A stretch of DNA of 64,000 nt from Hirundichthys speculiger (lineage: Eukaryota > Chordata > Actinopteri > Beloniformes > Exocoetidae). The stretch lies in contig JAGFBZ010000865.1 of NCBI GenBank assembly GCA_018398805.1, positions 682,001-746,000 on the forward strand, written 5' to 3'. A program made the position numbers and the translations under genes. Below the pieces are notes generated by a model. The model did not search any database, was not told where the DNA came from, and saw only the letters and a list, made by a program, of their open reading frames with translations. How positions within the stretch are numbered: position 1 is the first letter of the stretch; every line of letters begins with the position of its first letter. Of this stretch, positions 14,501-28,600 are shown one piece after another.

Positions 14501-16455
14501 CACTTCCTTCCTGCACCTTTTAACATGCAAGGTTATTAGCTTTTAACCTTTCTCACAGGGTAAATATGTAGGGAAAGATGCATGTGACCATGTGCACGCA
14601 TGCACAAAAGGTCACCTTCCCTGGCTTCATTGCTGCTATATTATGGCTGATAGTTGTGCCCATAAATCACAGGTCCCCTGCTGGGGCATGAATATCCAAA
14701 ACAAACACAGGTAAAGGTGACAAAGAAAAGAGGAAACAGAAGTGAGGTGTACTGTAGCTCCACAGACAGACAGATGCACTGCTTTTTCTTAAATTGGGGA
14801 AAATGTAATGATGAGTTCAGACTTCTGCTTCAGAGTCTTGCGATCGGTAGCCAAAGTGAGTCCAGAAGATCGTCATGAAAATAAAATCTTCTGGACGTGG
14901 AGAGGATTCATGACTGGAGAGTCACTCAAATAGAAAAATTCTCCTGATGAAACTCAAATTACCTCCAACCTCAGTGCTTTTGTCAAATGATGACCTGTGT
15001 CACTCCTCAGTGTCCGCGAAGCAATTCTCAGTAATCCCCCTCCTCTTTAGGAATAAAATCTGCCTGGTCTCTGCAAAAAGGTTTTATATGATTTCAGCGG
15101 TCGTCTGGATCAAACTAAACTTTCATCTCCTTTCATTCTGTTCCTCTGTATCTGTTCATCAAGATTATTTTAATACACACAGGACCGCCTCTACCCTCCC
15201 TTGAATGAGCTTCCTAGAAGTTTAACCATCACCGTCTTGTTTAATTATACTCTTTTTTTTTAAAACGGACATCATCAGTGAGTGGTAGATCAGCCTGAGC
15301 ATCCACATGCATGTATTGGATGAAGTAGACTTGTTAATCTCAGGGTCGCTATGACTTGCAGCATAGCCTGCTTCCAAATGAGATTGTAAAAAAGAACATC
15401 ACACATTTCATTTGTAAATAAATCTAAATAGGGCACTGTTTTTTTTTTTTTTTACTTGGATTTAGCTGCACTCACATCATGATTGTGCTGATTACTCTGC
15501 CTCTGTCATTTGTTGCAGACTATAATATCCACTTTTGGTGGAAGAATTGTTATGAAATTTGTGAGAGAGATTAATGTTCCCCGGAGGATGAAACTTGGCA
15601 GGGTCTGGAAACCACTGACTCATGAGACATGAGACAGAAATATTGTATCTTAACAAGCTTTTATGGATTACACTGACAACTTACAACAGATATTTGAAAT
15701 CTCTCCATAAAGTTTTGAAGGACGTTCCCTGACTTTTCTTGGATGCCGACTTTTGAGTTTTAAATTGAAACACCCCAAGAATTACAAAGTAAACTGTTGT
15801 AGATTGAATCATTATTTGCTGCAGACTTTGACGCACTCTTCTATCCCAGTCAAAAGATGAGTTGTTACATTTTCCAGTTCTGATTTCTCATTTTCATCAT
15901 CATCAGAATAAACCTGATATTAGCGATGTGATAGCGAACTAACGCAAGTGATGGCCACTCAGCTATCACTGCATTCAAACATTGGCATGGCAAAGATGAG
16001 AAAAGGTTACTAAAGCAAGACAGCGAGCTTGGTTAACATTGCTGCTTAGTTTGTGATTTCTGAGGAAAATAGACTATTTCCTTATTTGAGGGTCTAATTG
16101 GAGCACTGCCCAAAGAGGTCGGTCAGCAGCATCATTTAGATGAAGGCTTGCTGCTGATGTAAAGATGCTGACCTCCAACAAATTTCCTGCTGAGTCTTGG
16201 TTGTGAAAGAGCTATAAATAACACACAGGATACTGACTTTGCTGCTTAAACAAGAGTTATGCTAAATTGTAATGTAGAACTCTATTTCACTATTCTTGAA
16301 TAATTGTCACACTGGCAGTGAAACCAACTGCGCTGTGACAAGGGTGACACCTTCAACTTTTACTCCCACCTGGGATGCGGCAATACCACATCTGAGCGCG
16401 CTCCGGGTTTGTCTGTGCGGTCAAAGTTCAGATATGGTTTACAGTACCTTGCCTT
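11540..16455. other. Long intergenic region with no supported gene
   Basis: Scattered open frames of 60-90 codons lack domains, splice context or conserved-looking composition. The run of C at about 12871-12880 and short A/T homopolymers are the only local features. I could not identify exons, RNA genes or bounded transposons here. Confidence 0.55.
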
Positions 16456-16463
16456 GATAAAAA
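16456..16463 (+). promoter_or_regulatory. Possible TATA-like box of the CUB/S1 protease gene
   Basis: GATAAAAA lies 57 bases before the chosen ATG in a short spacer. The position fits a core promoter with a brief 5'UTR, but no experiment or second element supports it. Confidence 0.25.
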
Positions 16464-16519
16464 GCCGGTGAACTGCTAAATAAGGCACAGTCGGACACCA
16501 CTCTGCCACTGTGAGGAAC

Positions 16520-16652
16520 ATGGGTCGGCCCGGGATTATGAACGCCCTTGAAAAATGTCTGGTATTTCTCTTTGTGGCGATGACAGCTGTCTGCATCGGC
16601 CTTGTGGCCATCTACTTCACGGACAGACCGAGTGTTTCTTCTCACGCAGAAG
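16520..16652 (+). CDS. Exon 1: N-terminus with membrane anchor
   Basis: The ATG at 16520 opens [12 protein letters not shown], followed by about 21 hydrophobic residues (13-33, [20 protein letters not shown]) and then a polar stretch ([11 protein letters not shown]). Lys12 before the hydrophobic run and no obvious signal-peptidase site favour a type II signal anchor, though a cleaved signal peptide is possible. An in-frame ATG also occurs at codon 7. The donor is GAAG followed by GTGAGT, leaving phase 1. Confidence 0.75.
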
Positions 16653-19600
16653 GTGAGTGTTTCTAATCAGAAATGCAGTGTTATGCATGAATACTTTTTA
16701 TGTTGACAGCAATCAGACTTACTGCTTCACACCATGTTAAAATGATAATGACAATCAGTGAAATCCCTCAATCTGGGATATGACTTGAAAATGTAATCAT
16801 GCTTTCTTACATCCACCCTGATTAGAACTAGCTGCATAGTTTAACTACATATCAGGACACATATTTTGTCTGGAGGGTCAGTATCATTGAGGTTCCAACA
16901 ATGTGCTGAGTCTCTCTTATGTTTGTTAACTGAAAATCCTTCATACATGATAAATGTCATGTTTTTTGTTTTGTAGACAACCCCCTCCCCCTTTTTTTAA
17001 AAAAATTTAAAGTCATTTATTTTAATCAAATAAATTACTTTATGCTGACTTTGAGTCAAAAACTAAGTCTAAAAGGTACCTACAGAAAACCTCAAAAAGG
17101 GAAAATGAGCATGCATAAGACAATGCTAGACCTTTTGTAAATGTATAAAAAGCAATATCTGAGTTATGTATGTATACGATCCTGGTCCCCAAGAGCCACC
17201 ATCACGGAAAAATTTGAAGCTGTACAGCGTTTTCATTTCTGAACAAATGCCTGTACAACTGTCCCTCCTTCAGCCTCATCTGTACCCATGTCCGGTGCTA
17301 AACTAGACGATACGCATGATTACGTGCTAAACTAAGTGTGGTGTGCATGGTAAACAAGAAGCCTCTGCATGGGCACATTGTGAGCACGTCAGAATGCTGC
17401 CAGATACATTTGGTCAAAGTAGATTCAAATACATATACAATCTAATATCAACGACAGACTGAGTGGATAACAGTGATTTTTTTTGTCGCAGTGGGACCTT
17501 CTAGGGAGTGGCAATTATCAGTGAGCAAGTAAACAGCCACCTGTTGAAGTTCGTGTAGACAAAATGGGAAAACATTAAGATTATAGTAACTTTGAAAAGG
17601 ATCTCATTGTGATGGCCACATTGTCAGGTCCTCTGATATATAGGTGCTAGCACCTACCAAAAGTAGTCAGAGGAGGAAGGTCTTACAGCCAGTGACTATC
17701 CACGGCTCACTGATGTTCACAGAGAATAAAGGCCAACCCATATGTTCCAACTCCACAGAGGATAAACTATGCTGAAGACCACAGCTCTGTTAGCAAGTTA
17801 AAGAAGAGGCAGTTTGATGCTTTTATCAGATGTTGCTGTGGCAGTATCAGCATCCCACTTATTTCAGGATCTCCAAAACAATTATCTCCAAATGTTCTCA
17901 GTCTCAGTCAAAGTTTAACAAGTAGTTTCAGTTTTTCATCTCTTTGAGGTTTTTATACATCCTGTTGAAATAATTTTTCTAAGCCAGTTTTGCTTATTAG
18001 TGTCTTTGCTCGTGTTGTGTCTCTTTTACATCTTTTTTTTTTATACTATTTCAATCTCTTTGTTATTTTGCATTTTAATATGGATGTTTTGTGGTTCACT
18101 TTATGTCTCTTATGATCACTTACGATGCATTCACTGCATCTCTTCCGCAGCAGCGCGTATCATCGGGTCACTGAGACTGCGTTCATTTGGCCTGTTCAGT
18201 AATTTGACCAGTGATTTGGATTCATTAAGGCCCCGCCTTAGACCTTTCAGGATATAAAAGATTTGTGGTTAGTGTCTATGTACCTGGACTGAAGCATCAT
18301 GTAGTCTGTGTGTTGGTAACACATTAGTGAAACATGTTGAACATACATTTTCTAAAAAAAAAAAAAAAAAAAAAAAAAACAAAAAACCCAGATGGCTTTA
18401 TTTACATAAGCCTAATTAAAAACAGGCCCCACTTTTGTTAATATTCAACACAACTGTGCTCCAGGCTCCCTGTCAGAAGCTGCTCATGCCACAGGAGAAA
18501 GCACGCTGCTAATGTCAATACTGTTGTCAAGGCTACTCAGATGGTTTTAATTCATGACCAGAAAATAATGTGACGTATTTTTTTTAATCATTTGGATTTT
18601 TTGGCAAGCGTTATCTTTTATTACTGTTGCTGTCCATGCGTTAACGTACTTTATTAGGATAATGGACAGAGTGGACAGAAATGAATTTCCAAATCACCTC
18701 TGAGGCTCATAAGCATTTGGTTGTCTTAAAACAAATGAGAGAAAAAGTGAGAATATCACTGCAGAGAGTATTATGGCTCTTCTGCAGATAGAGATCACAT
18801 GTGATTGTTTTCACTCCCAGAGTGCGGGGGACCTGATAAGCAGACCGGAGAGTCGGGCACCCTCTCCAGCGGGAACTACCCCAGCAGTTATGACAACGGC
18901 AACATTTGCACGTGGATCATCACTGTGGACCCTGACAAGGTGACAGGAGTCATCATCACTGCTCTTCCACACACAGGAGAGGGAATCTTTAGAGTTAAAG
19001 TCCCCTTTAAAACCATCGACGTTTCATGCAGAACAAGAGAAGTTTTCAAATGAGTATTTAGAAATGAATCACAAAGAGTTAATTTCTCTTTTGAAGTAAG
19101 AATTACGTGCATTGAGGGCCAGAAAGATATTATTTCAATAAGGAGTGGCCATCTTGTTCAGTTTTGTTATAAGTGCAATGCCAACTTTGATGAGTGACAG
19201 TGATAAATTTCTTGTTGGTATCAACTTGAGCGCACAAATGCAGCTGGAAGTCTGCTACAAAGTTAATGGAGCAGACAATGTTACAGCATTAGCATGTCAT
19301 AAATACTGAGGTCATTTTAACAAGAACTGCAATAATTGCTATTGTCTTACCAGTAGTCACTCCTGGAATCAGTGTTTTTAATAAATGCAACAGTGCAGCG
19401 TTGTAAAAATCTAAAGAGAGCAACGTTTATTTTCTAATGAAACAGCCTCCATTCATAAGATATTGAAAATTATTTTTCCTCTTGAAAACCAGCATGAACT
19501 TCCTATTTCTGCTTCAAAAAGCCGTGGAGATAGAACAGTTCAAGCACGTCTACTTCAGACAGAGTCTGTGCCTGGTTTCTAACCCGTAGAGTTTGTCAAG

Positions 19601-22600
19601 TTACGGAAACCATCTAATGTGAGGCCAAGCGATAGAGGACAGCTGGGACAAATGCAGTAGCAGCATCACGGACAGATGGCTGTCTTGTCTCCTTCACTTC
19701 CCTCAACTCTCCTCTACAGACCCACAGGATGAAACATAATGCTTGATCTTTTTTTTTTTTTCCTCCCTGCCAGCATGGTTGCTGTCCTGCATGCTTCACT
19801 CAGTGACAGCTTTTTCTCTTTTGTTCCTGCTTTTCTAACACATAAACACATATTAAAAAAAAAAGACAGTAGCGCATGTTGTCACACATGCACGCAAGCA
19901 GGTTTTACACAAAGTACTGAATTTGTGAAAAAAGAAAGATAAAGCATGTCTTCGTGCTCCTGCTGCAGGTGATTCTTTTGTGGTTTGAGGAGTTTGCTTT
20001 GGAGGACACCGAGCTCTGCACGGCAGACTTCATCTCACTGGGAGACACAACGGGAGACATTGGTAAATATTTTTGCTACCTATAAGCAGGTAGATGGGGT
20101 TGTGGAACAGATCTACCTGTCTGCTGGAAAGCCTTACAATCCTGCCACTCCTACTCTACTGCTGCAGATTCTCTACAGTTTTAAGCACTGCTTCTGAAAA
20201 TCTATTTCTGTTTGTTTGGAGCACTTTTCAGCTTGTATAGCATCATTTAGCTTTTTTTTTTGTTGTTGTTGTTGTTAGAGAAATATAATCAAGATTTGAC
20301 TTGGGGAGTTCAGACTTGATCACAAAATCAAAGAAGGAGGAATTCTGCTTCAGAGCAAGACACTCAGATTCTGGGTTTCTTGGTCTTATATGTCATAAAC
20401 CTGCCTGCTATCAATATAAATTATTTAAGGACAGCCTTTTTCCATACATGTTGTGTGGTATCTCCAGGTAGATATTGTGGATACATCAAACCAAAGCCTA
20501 TGGTATTACTATCAAACAAACTAATGGTCCACTTCGCTGCCAATGACAGAAGAACAGACCAAGGATTCAAGGCTCATTACAGAGCTGTGGCCCCAGAGCT
20601 CACATCTGGTAAGATCATGGCACCAAGTCTGCTTCAGCAATGAGGAATTGCATTGGCTGTTGGGGTATAGGAGAAGGAGGATTGTAACTGTGGGTAACCT
20701 TCGGGCTGTCAGTGCAACTGAAGTGTCCTTCGCTCCTGCTGCCAGAAATAGTCGGAGCTGGCGGTTTCCTCCAAGGTGATCAGGGGGACGTGATGACCCC
20801 AGGCTTCCCAGAGCAGAACTACCCTAACGGAGCACTATGCCAGGTATGGCCACACCTAAACTGTATCTGAGGATGTAGTACGTGGAATGCCACAGTGCAT
20901 TTTGCCGCAGACTGGAAATAAATACTTAAAAGCATGCATTGATTTTCAATGAGTGTTTTCTGAACAAAGCTGCATACCAATATTTATCTCAAAACAGCAG
21001 CTTAATATAAGAAGAGAACCAGTAAGATGGACATGGAGTCAGAGACTGCTAACTTTTATTGATTGTGCAAATTTGACTTCAGCTCAATACTTGGAAGATG
21101 TCCAAAATACAATACAATAGACAGCGGTGTTACACACAGTGTGTAAAGTATTGATTGACAGGTCCTCAATAATCCGAAAGATCTAATATTTTCACCTCAA
21201 AGTAAACCCATTAGCTTTGGATTTTCACAGTATCATCCCGACATTACTTCTGGTCTTTATCTGCATCCAATTACAAGGGAGCGTTTGTGTGTTGCAGCCA
21301 GAGTTACACAGTGCAGTGGTCGTCATCATCATCTCAGGTGGCTGTGCTGTAGCTTGACAGATCACCGCCGGGCCCAGCAGAATCAAAATCTGGGATGTAA
21401 TTATTTGTGACTTTACAGTGCGTCGAAATGCAGCTCATGTTGTTGCCATGAGACTGGAAGAAACATGTTGCCGAAAGCTGTTCATCGTATCAATCATTTA
21501 TTTGATTTTGACTCTGCAGCTGCAGCTGTTTACTTCATTGTTTTATCTGTCACATCAGCTGAAAATTGTGATAACTGGAGCGCAAGACCCACTCTGTGTT
21601 TCGTTTGTTGAATCCCAGTGGAAAATCACAGTGCCGGAAGGCGAGAGGGTCCGACTGACATTTACGTCCTTTGACCTCGTCCCTAACCTCTGTGGAGACT
21701 TTGTTCAAGTTTATGAGGCCAGCTCTTCTATAACAGGTAGGCAAGCTGCAACACGTCCAAAGACAGCGCATAAAACAAAAGAGAACAGAAACTATCTTTA
21801 TAACCAAACTGGTAATGAGCAGGCATGTTTACACGCTGAACTGTTCTGTTCTTGCCAAGATTTAAACTCTAAGGTCTGCAAATGTGACATTGTTTATCTT
21901 GTTTTAAATATAATTCAGTTACTGAGTCCAGATATACTGTTTAATGTATCATGAATATGTCTTTTATGTCTTAATTAGCCAGGAAACCTTAACTTTAGTC
22001 ATTTACTGGTAAAACCAAGCATCAGAGTATCAGAGTTACAGCTTTTAACTTTCTCTTTCACTATAAAAATCATGTTTCAAGTAACCATATAAACATACTC
22101 TGCTAATATTAAGCAATATATTTATTATGTAATAAATATATTGCTTAATATTAGCAAAGTATGTTTATATGGTTACTTGAAACATGATTTTTATAGTGAA
22201 AGAGAAAGTTGAGTAATATTAAATTATGCATTTAGTAATATATTTATTATGTACTGTTATAATAATGTTATTTATAATTAATATCTTGTTACTGCACTGC
22301 AAAAAACACCAGCTAAAATACAAGAAATAAGCACTAAATTCTAGGTGAAAATGACTCAATACTCATGAAATATCTGTCAATGCAGCAAAATATTCTTACT
22401 TGTTTTTCTGTTCTTTGTTTTTCATTTATTACTATTTTATTTTATTTTTATTTTTTTTTTTATCTTTATTTTATTTTAATTTTTATGTCCCATGTTTCTG
22501 GGTTTTCATTTTTCAGGGACCTAAAATTAAAAATTTTTTTGCTCAATTTCATTGTCTTTCCACTATGCTGCAGCAAGTCTGTTTTTAAGCAATTTCATCT

Positions 22601-22632
<32 letters not shown>

Positions 22633-25600
22633 GGTTTTGTTTTGTTTTGTTTGGCTTATTTCAAACCCTTAAGTCCCTCCAAGAAACTGGTTTCCTAATC
22701 TGGAAACAAGTGAAAAATATCTTGCTGCCTGGACAGATTATTTCAGGAGCACTCGGTCATTTCAACGTAGAATTTAGTGTTTATTTATTGTATTTTAGCT
22801 GATGTTTTTTGCTGTTCAACACTAGTTTTACTCATTACAGTTTAAGTTTAACCTGCATGTGGGAGAAAAAAAGGCAAAGCAATGAGCTCGGCTATGGTTT
22901 CGCTCCACATTAACATCTATGTCAGGGAGTGAATAAAACATGAGCTCAATTAAAAGTTTGAGGAGCCTTACAATAGACAGAGTTTCTGGAGTCTATTTAA
23001 AACCTAATGAATTTAAATCTGTCTGAACAGACTTCATTGTTAATGCAGGATGAATGATTTCCAAATGCTAAAAACTGACTTTTGGGGATGTGGCTGTTAT
23101 TGCGCAGGCCTCCGTAAGTGTTCATCATTTTTTTCCCAGGTAAATTATGTGGGGGAAAGATACCACAACCAGTGGAGTCCAGCGGCAACACTATGGTCGT
23201 CCGCTTCAAATCTGACAACAGCTTGACTTCAAAAGGATTCAGTGCAATTTACACAAAATCCAGCCTTCCACCTGTTGTAATTCCCAGTACGACCAGCACA
23301 GTCGCAGCAGGGCCCACCACTCAAATCTCCCCATCTTCCACAACCTCTGGTGCGTATTTTTCCCAAACCTGGCAAATTCTTTTTCCATGTTCCTCTTCTT
23401 CTACTTAAAATGAACTACTGATGTTTTCCAGGACGTAATATTTGTGGATTTTTGTTAAGATTGAGTTTTCATCCAGAAAACATAGTTTAAACTGACTTCA
23501 CTCAGTGGTTCCAGGAATATTCCAACTTTATCATGGTATAAGACAAACTTCAGACTTAGATCCTGTTCTTGGAGTAAGTGATAAAATCACATTGTCCCAG
23601 CAACAAAAACTGAATTTAACACATGAGCTAATCTTTTTAACTTTAACATTGCATTGTGGCATTTTATAAGCAGCTAAGCTCAGAAAGCAACTGCAGAGGG
23701 AGCAATGAAAGCATGAGTGCCGTTGATAATACCAGTGAAAGTACTAGACACACGGCACTGATGAACTCTGCATTCTCTGAGATTTATAGAGAAGGTATCT
23801 CTTTTTAAATGTCATAGCAAATGTGAAGACTTTCTTCTTTTCCAGCTGGCCTCCCTGCAAGTCCTCTTCAGATGAGCTTCTGATGTGGCATTTCTGCACA
23901 GTTCTTTCTGTTTGCCATATAAACCCCATATATTATTTGAGGTTTAACAGATGCAACAAAGAACCGAGAGTGGAGTCCAAAGCATTAGGACAGTCAAAAA
24001 TGTATTCGGAATAAAAGAATTAGAATCAATATCTATATTTAACAAGACAACAGAAAAAATAAAGGTAGCATGCACAGTACTTTGGGACTTTTTAATGGGA
24101 TTTCTTGATTGCATCTCAGAGTAATAGGATGGAAATTTTAAATTTCAGTCCAGATGGTCCTCAGTGGTGGGTGCTGCCAGATCAGGTCGTTGGAGTCGAC
24201 CAATTAGAGCAGACTTTGAAGTTACTCCCACCAGCTTCTGTTACACGGGAAATGCTTAAATATACAGAAGCAAATGGTCTTAACCAGCAGTTTCATGGGG
24301 GTTTAAATATTTTTTGAGCAGTGGATTCTCAAACCTTAAAAAAAAAAGAAAAACCTGTACTGTCACTCCTAAAAATTTGTCTCTGTAAGTGTGGAAAAAT
24401 AGATATGAAAGGGAAAAACTAACCTGTGACCTCTACAGGTTTGTATATCTCTCCGCTGAGAAACAAAAATGTTTAAAGAGTTGCTTTTATTTGTTTTTTT
24501 AAAATATATAATTAAACCTGTTCAGTAATTCAGGCAAAGATTCTGAATCTGACCCACTTGGCTGTAGCAGTAAATGTAGCTCCATGGCTCTAATATCTGA
24601 GATTTCATCATCATATAGAATCACTTTTCATATAAAAAAAAAAATCTAGCAAAATTAAAAAAAAAACTTCTAATCGAGTTGACACTGAAAAATGTCTGCG
24701 GAGCAGTTTTATCCATTTGACTCCCTGAGTCTTAGTTATTTCGTGAAAGCTAATACTGATGCATAATGAGCTGTTACATAATGATCTCCTTTCTCAAACG
24801 CCCTTAAATGTTGCATTCCCTTGCATATGCCGTTGATGATACTCTTTACCATGACAGAGTGGTCGCTCTCCAGTTGGCTTATGAGGTGTTTGATACTCAG
24901 ACTCCTCATGTATCAAAGTGTCCTGAGGCAAGATACCCAACAGCCACTTTATCCCCAGTGTGCTCCTCTCTCCTTGAGTGCAGAGACAAGAGTGCTAGAA
25001 GGCATATATACTGTAGATATGAAATGCTGTGAGTGTTTGTTTGAAAGGGTGAGTGGGAAACACGCTGTGAAGTACATTTTTTGCTCGACCTGGATAATTT
25101 AAGATGAATAAGAGGTCGCACCTATCAAGTAGGAACAGAAGCAGCTTTTTGCATGGGAGGAGGAGAGATCCCTCCTGAGATCTACTGTTGGCAAACATAA
25201 CTGTTTTCTCCAGTGGCCAATTAGAGCGGTATATAATCAATTTGGTCACGGGGAGAGCTCTGTATCAAAGCAAGCAAACCCCTTTAAATGGCAATCAGAT
25301 GCAGGGAAAACCCTGCTTTTGACCCAGCCTGCATTCTTCTTACAGCAGTTTACATAATATGGTGTGAATGTGATTGAGTACTGTTTTCACCACAGCGAGT
25401 GAAGGTCCAGTAATTCTTCATGGACGAAAAGGAGTCATCCAGTCCTTGGGTTTCCCAAATACATATCCTGCTCATTTAAATAGTTCCTGGAATATATCCG
25501 TGTCCAAAGGATTCCTGGTTAAATTCCAAATCACTGACATGGCCATCAGTGGAGAGACTGGACAGTGCAAAGACGACAGCCTCATCATCTCAGATAACTA

Positions 25601-28600
25601 CAGCGTTCTAGGTGAGTCATAACTTCGGAGGTTCACATTGTTTTTCATCCCACTGTTTTTGCTATTATTCACTCTGTTTTATTCAGCTCTGGATAATCAC
25701 GTTTAATATCTTGCGCATTTTTCTCATTACTGGCTTTTTAATTTAACGCACGACCCCTGACACAAGCACAAGAGGCTGATATGCCTTCTGTTAATGTGCT
25801 TCTGTTAATGTGCTTCCCTGTGCTTGGCAGACCTTATTAAGCTAACACCTCTGTTACTGCATTCCTCAATTGCTGCACCTCTTACTATAAAACTAGTGAT
25901 CATGATCTTCTTTTTCAAGGAGCCCAGCAAACTGTAAATTACCTCTCATTACTCACTTCACTGGCTGCAGTGAGGCTGATACAGCTTTATCTATTGCTGA
26001 GCTCTCAAGGACTGAAGCACTGAGGTCCAGGCACACACTCCCTGTGCAACACTTAAAACTGGGCGATAAAACTGTTTTAGCTGAGTGTGCAGCTGTTTGT
26101 AAGCAACATTAGAATTAAGAGGAAACAGCAAAAGGTCTACCTGGAAAACGAAAAGACCAGGTAATGTAAAGATTATCTGCAGAGCTCTCTGATGCTATAT
26201 TTGTGATGTTGTGTTTCTCTTTGCATTTTAAAGACTGCAACTGATATCAATATTTTATCTCTCTCATTAATCCGCCTGTAAGGTGATTAAAAGTCTAGTC
26301 AGCGCATCCAAATGGAGTACCTGTGGTGTAACTACGATGAACCATCAGAATCTGTTCACAGTCACAAAGTATTGGACCCCAGCATGGAGACAGTGTCCTG
26401 CATTCTGTGCACCAATATTCCTGCAGGCCTAAGTTTGCATGTTAGATGCTCAGGTTCATGACAATATTATTAGAATTAAAAGGATATGGAGGAAAGGTTG
26501 CCAGTATAATTCCTTACTCCACTGAAAAGAACAGGGTAGCCATGCTTAGACTTGCAAAGTTGTGTCTTAACTAACCTCGATGTATTCTTGAATCAAATGT
26601 GAGGCCATCTGTCCGACACCTAAAGCCCGGCTGAAACTGGTTCACTCCACAAGATGAATCCACACCAGCAAATCCACAACAGATCAAGGTGTTGGAATGA
26701 TCCAGGTTCTACAAAGCTCTTAATGTGTTTTACAAGCACAATGTATAATGTGTTGTGTGCTTTTGTTTACCTGAGGTTGTATTTAGCTCATTTTGAGACT
26801 TGGTAAGGACCTTAATATTTTATATCATATGCCGTAAGTAAAACTTTAAGAGTTGAAGGGTGTGCTTTGTTTCCACATGACTGTAATACAAGACATGGAA
26901 TGAAATGGTTAATATTTTTAAATAGTAGTTAACATATATACCATCTGCCTACAGTCTTAGTCATTGATGAAGCATTTCTAATCACACATGTACCTACACC
27001 TCATACTGTACCGTTGACGCTGAACAGCCTCCACTCTCATCCACTCATGACACCTCCAGTTCGCTCTCCATTCCCGGCTCTGATCTCTACATTTACTTGC
27101 GTCTTTCACCCATATTCTCCCTCTTCTCAGGTACACACTGTGGCTACATCCTTCCCCCACTGGTGATCAGTGCCAGTGACACAATATTTGTCAACTTCAA
27201 GTCCAACAGTCGCCTCACTGACCGAGGATTTTCTGCCAAGTGGGAGGCTGTGTATCCTGAAGATATTGCAGGTACTGAGTGCAGGAGGCGCACACACTGG
27301 AAAAACACACTGACACCCCAAGGCGCATACTGTTGAAGCAGCTAAGTGACTCACTAACTGCAAAACATTAACTACAGTGTCATACTTTTGGAGTATGCGC
27401 GTGTGGAGTGGTTTAACATTGCCTAAAAAAAATGTTATCCGGATGGAAGCATATGTTCAAATGCTTTGTATATTGTTCAACTTTAAAGGTGCAATTAAAG
27501 ATGTGAAAATTATAGAGTATGTGTAATACTGCATCACTATCATTGATGATGACTATATGGTGTTATTAAGCAAAATGGTCTTCTTCCTCTCTCTGACATG
27601 ATAAATATTCTGATTCATTGACCCATGGACGTTTCCACTTTGCTTCAGCTTCTCTTAAACAGGCTCTAGTGAAGGTGTTCCTGGCTCTTTTTGTATTTAT
27701 CCTAAAATGCATGGTGGAATTTTTTGAAATGATACAGTCTGTATTTAAAAGTTGGTCATACTCGTTCTCAAAAGTGAAGACTATGTGGAAGTACTTTAAG
27801 TTCAAAACCACTGATGACTATTATATGCATGTTCCAAAACATATCTTTAAAAAAAAAATGTTTGGCACTAGTGGCCTTTATTCATAGTGGAGAGAGACAG
27901 GAAGGGAGGCAGAGAGAATGGAGAAGACACGTGGCAAAGGGTCATCCCGACTGGGAGTCGAACCCACGACCAGGGCCGCCTTCCCTAACCACTGTGCTAC
28001 CAGGACGGCCCTTCCAAAACATCTCTACACCTCTGGTCCCTCATCCATCTGCCCATTCACTCACTCATCCATCCATCCATCCATCCATCCATCCATCCAT
28101 CCAAGTCATGTTGATGAGTGCGCTAGAGATCCTTTTGAATCTAATTCTACATTAGAATAGACTTGGCGTCTCAAAGATGTCTATTTTTGTACTATCATCT
28201 TTCAAGCGTCACTCTGCCACTCCTTATTTTTGTCCAAATGTGGTCACATCTGCTCCGTAAGGACCAATGTCACCAAGAGGGTGATGGCCAAAGGTAGAAA
28301 ACTAAAACTAGTAGGTACAGCTCAGTGGGTCACATCACAATGACCATGTTCACAAAACGCCTATGATTTTACTTTTCATTTGTGGAGGCAGTGGTGAGCT
28401 GTGCTCACTGATAACAACTATCAGAGGCACTCCCAAGCCAAGAATCAAAGCCATATAATTATAGTTTATAACATCAGAAAATTCTGTAAAATATTTTACA
28501 ATTTTACATTTGGTGATTATTTGGTGGTGAACCAGTTGTGATGGTTGCATCTAGTGGAGGACATGAAACAGATATGAGTAACCCCAATGCCAAAACATAC

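Noticed and set aside
22365..22802. 145-codon open frame rich in Phe and Leu
   Set aside because: It is the translation of T-rich intron sequence including a 29-base T run; not a membrane protein gene.
26560..26710. Possible transposon remnant (blocks like GTGAGGCCATCTGTCCGACA)
   Set aside because: It looks like a familiar fish repeat, but no ends, coding motif or second copy in the window could be shown, so it is not listed as a feature.
28065..28103. CRISPR-like array of short repeats
   Set aside because: It is a simple (CATC)n microsatellite with no spacers; no CRISPR array is expected or seen in this vertebrate DNA.
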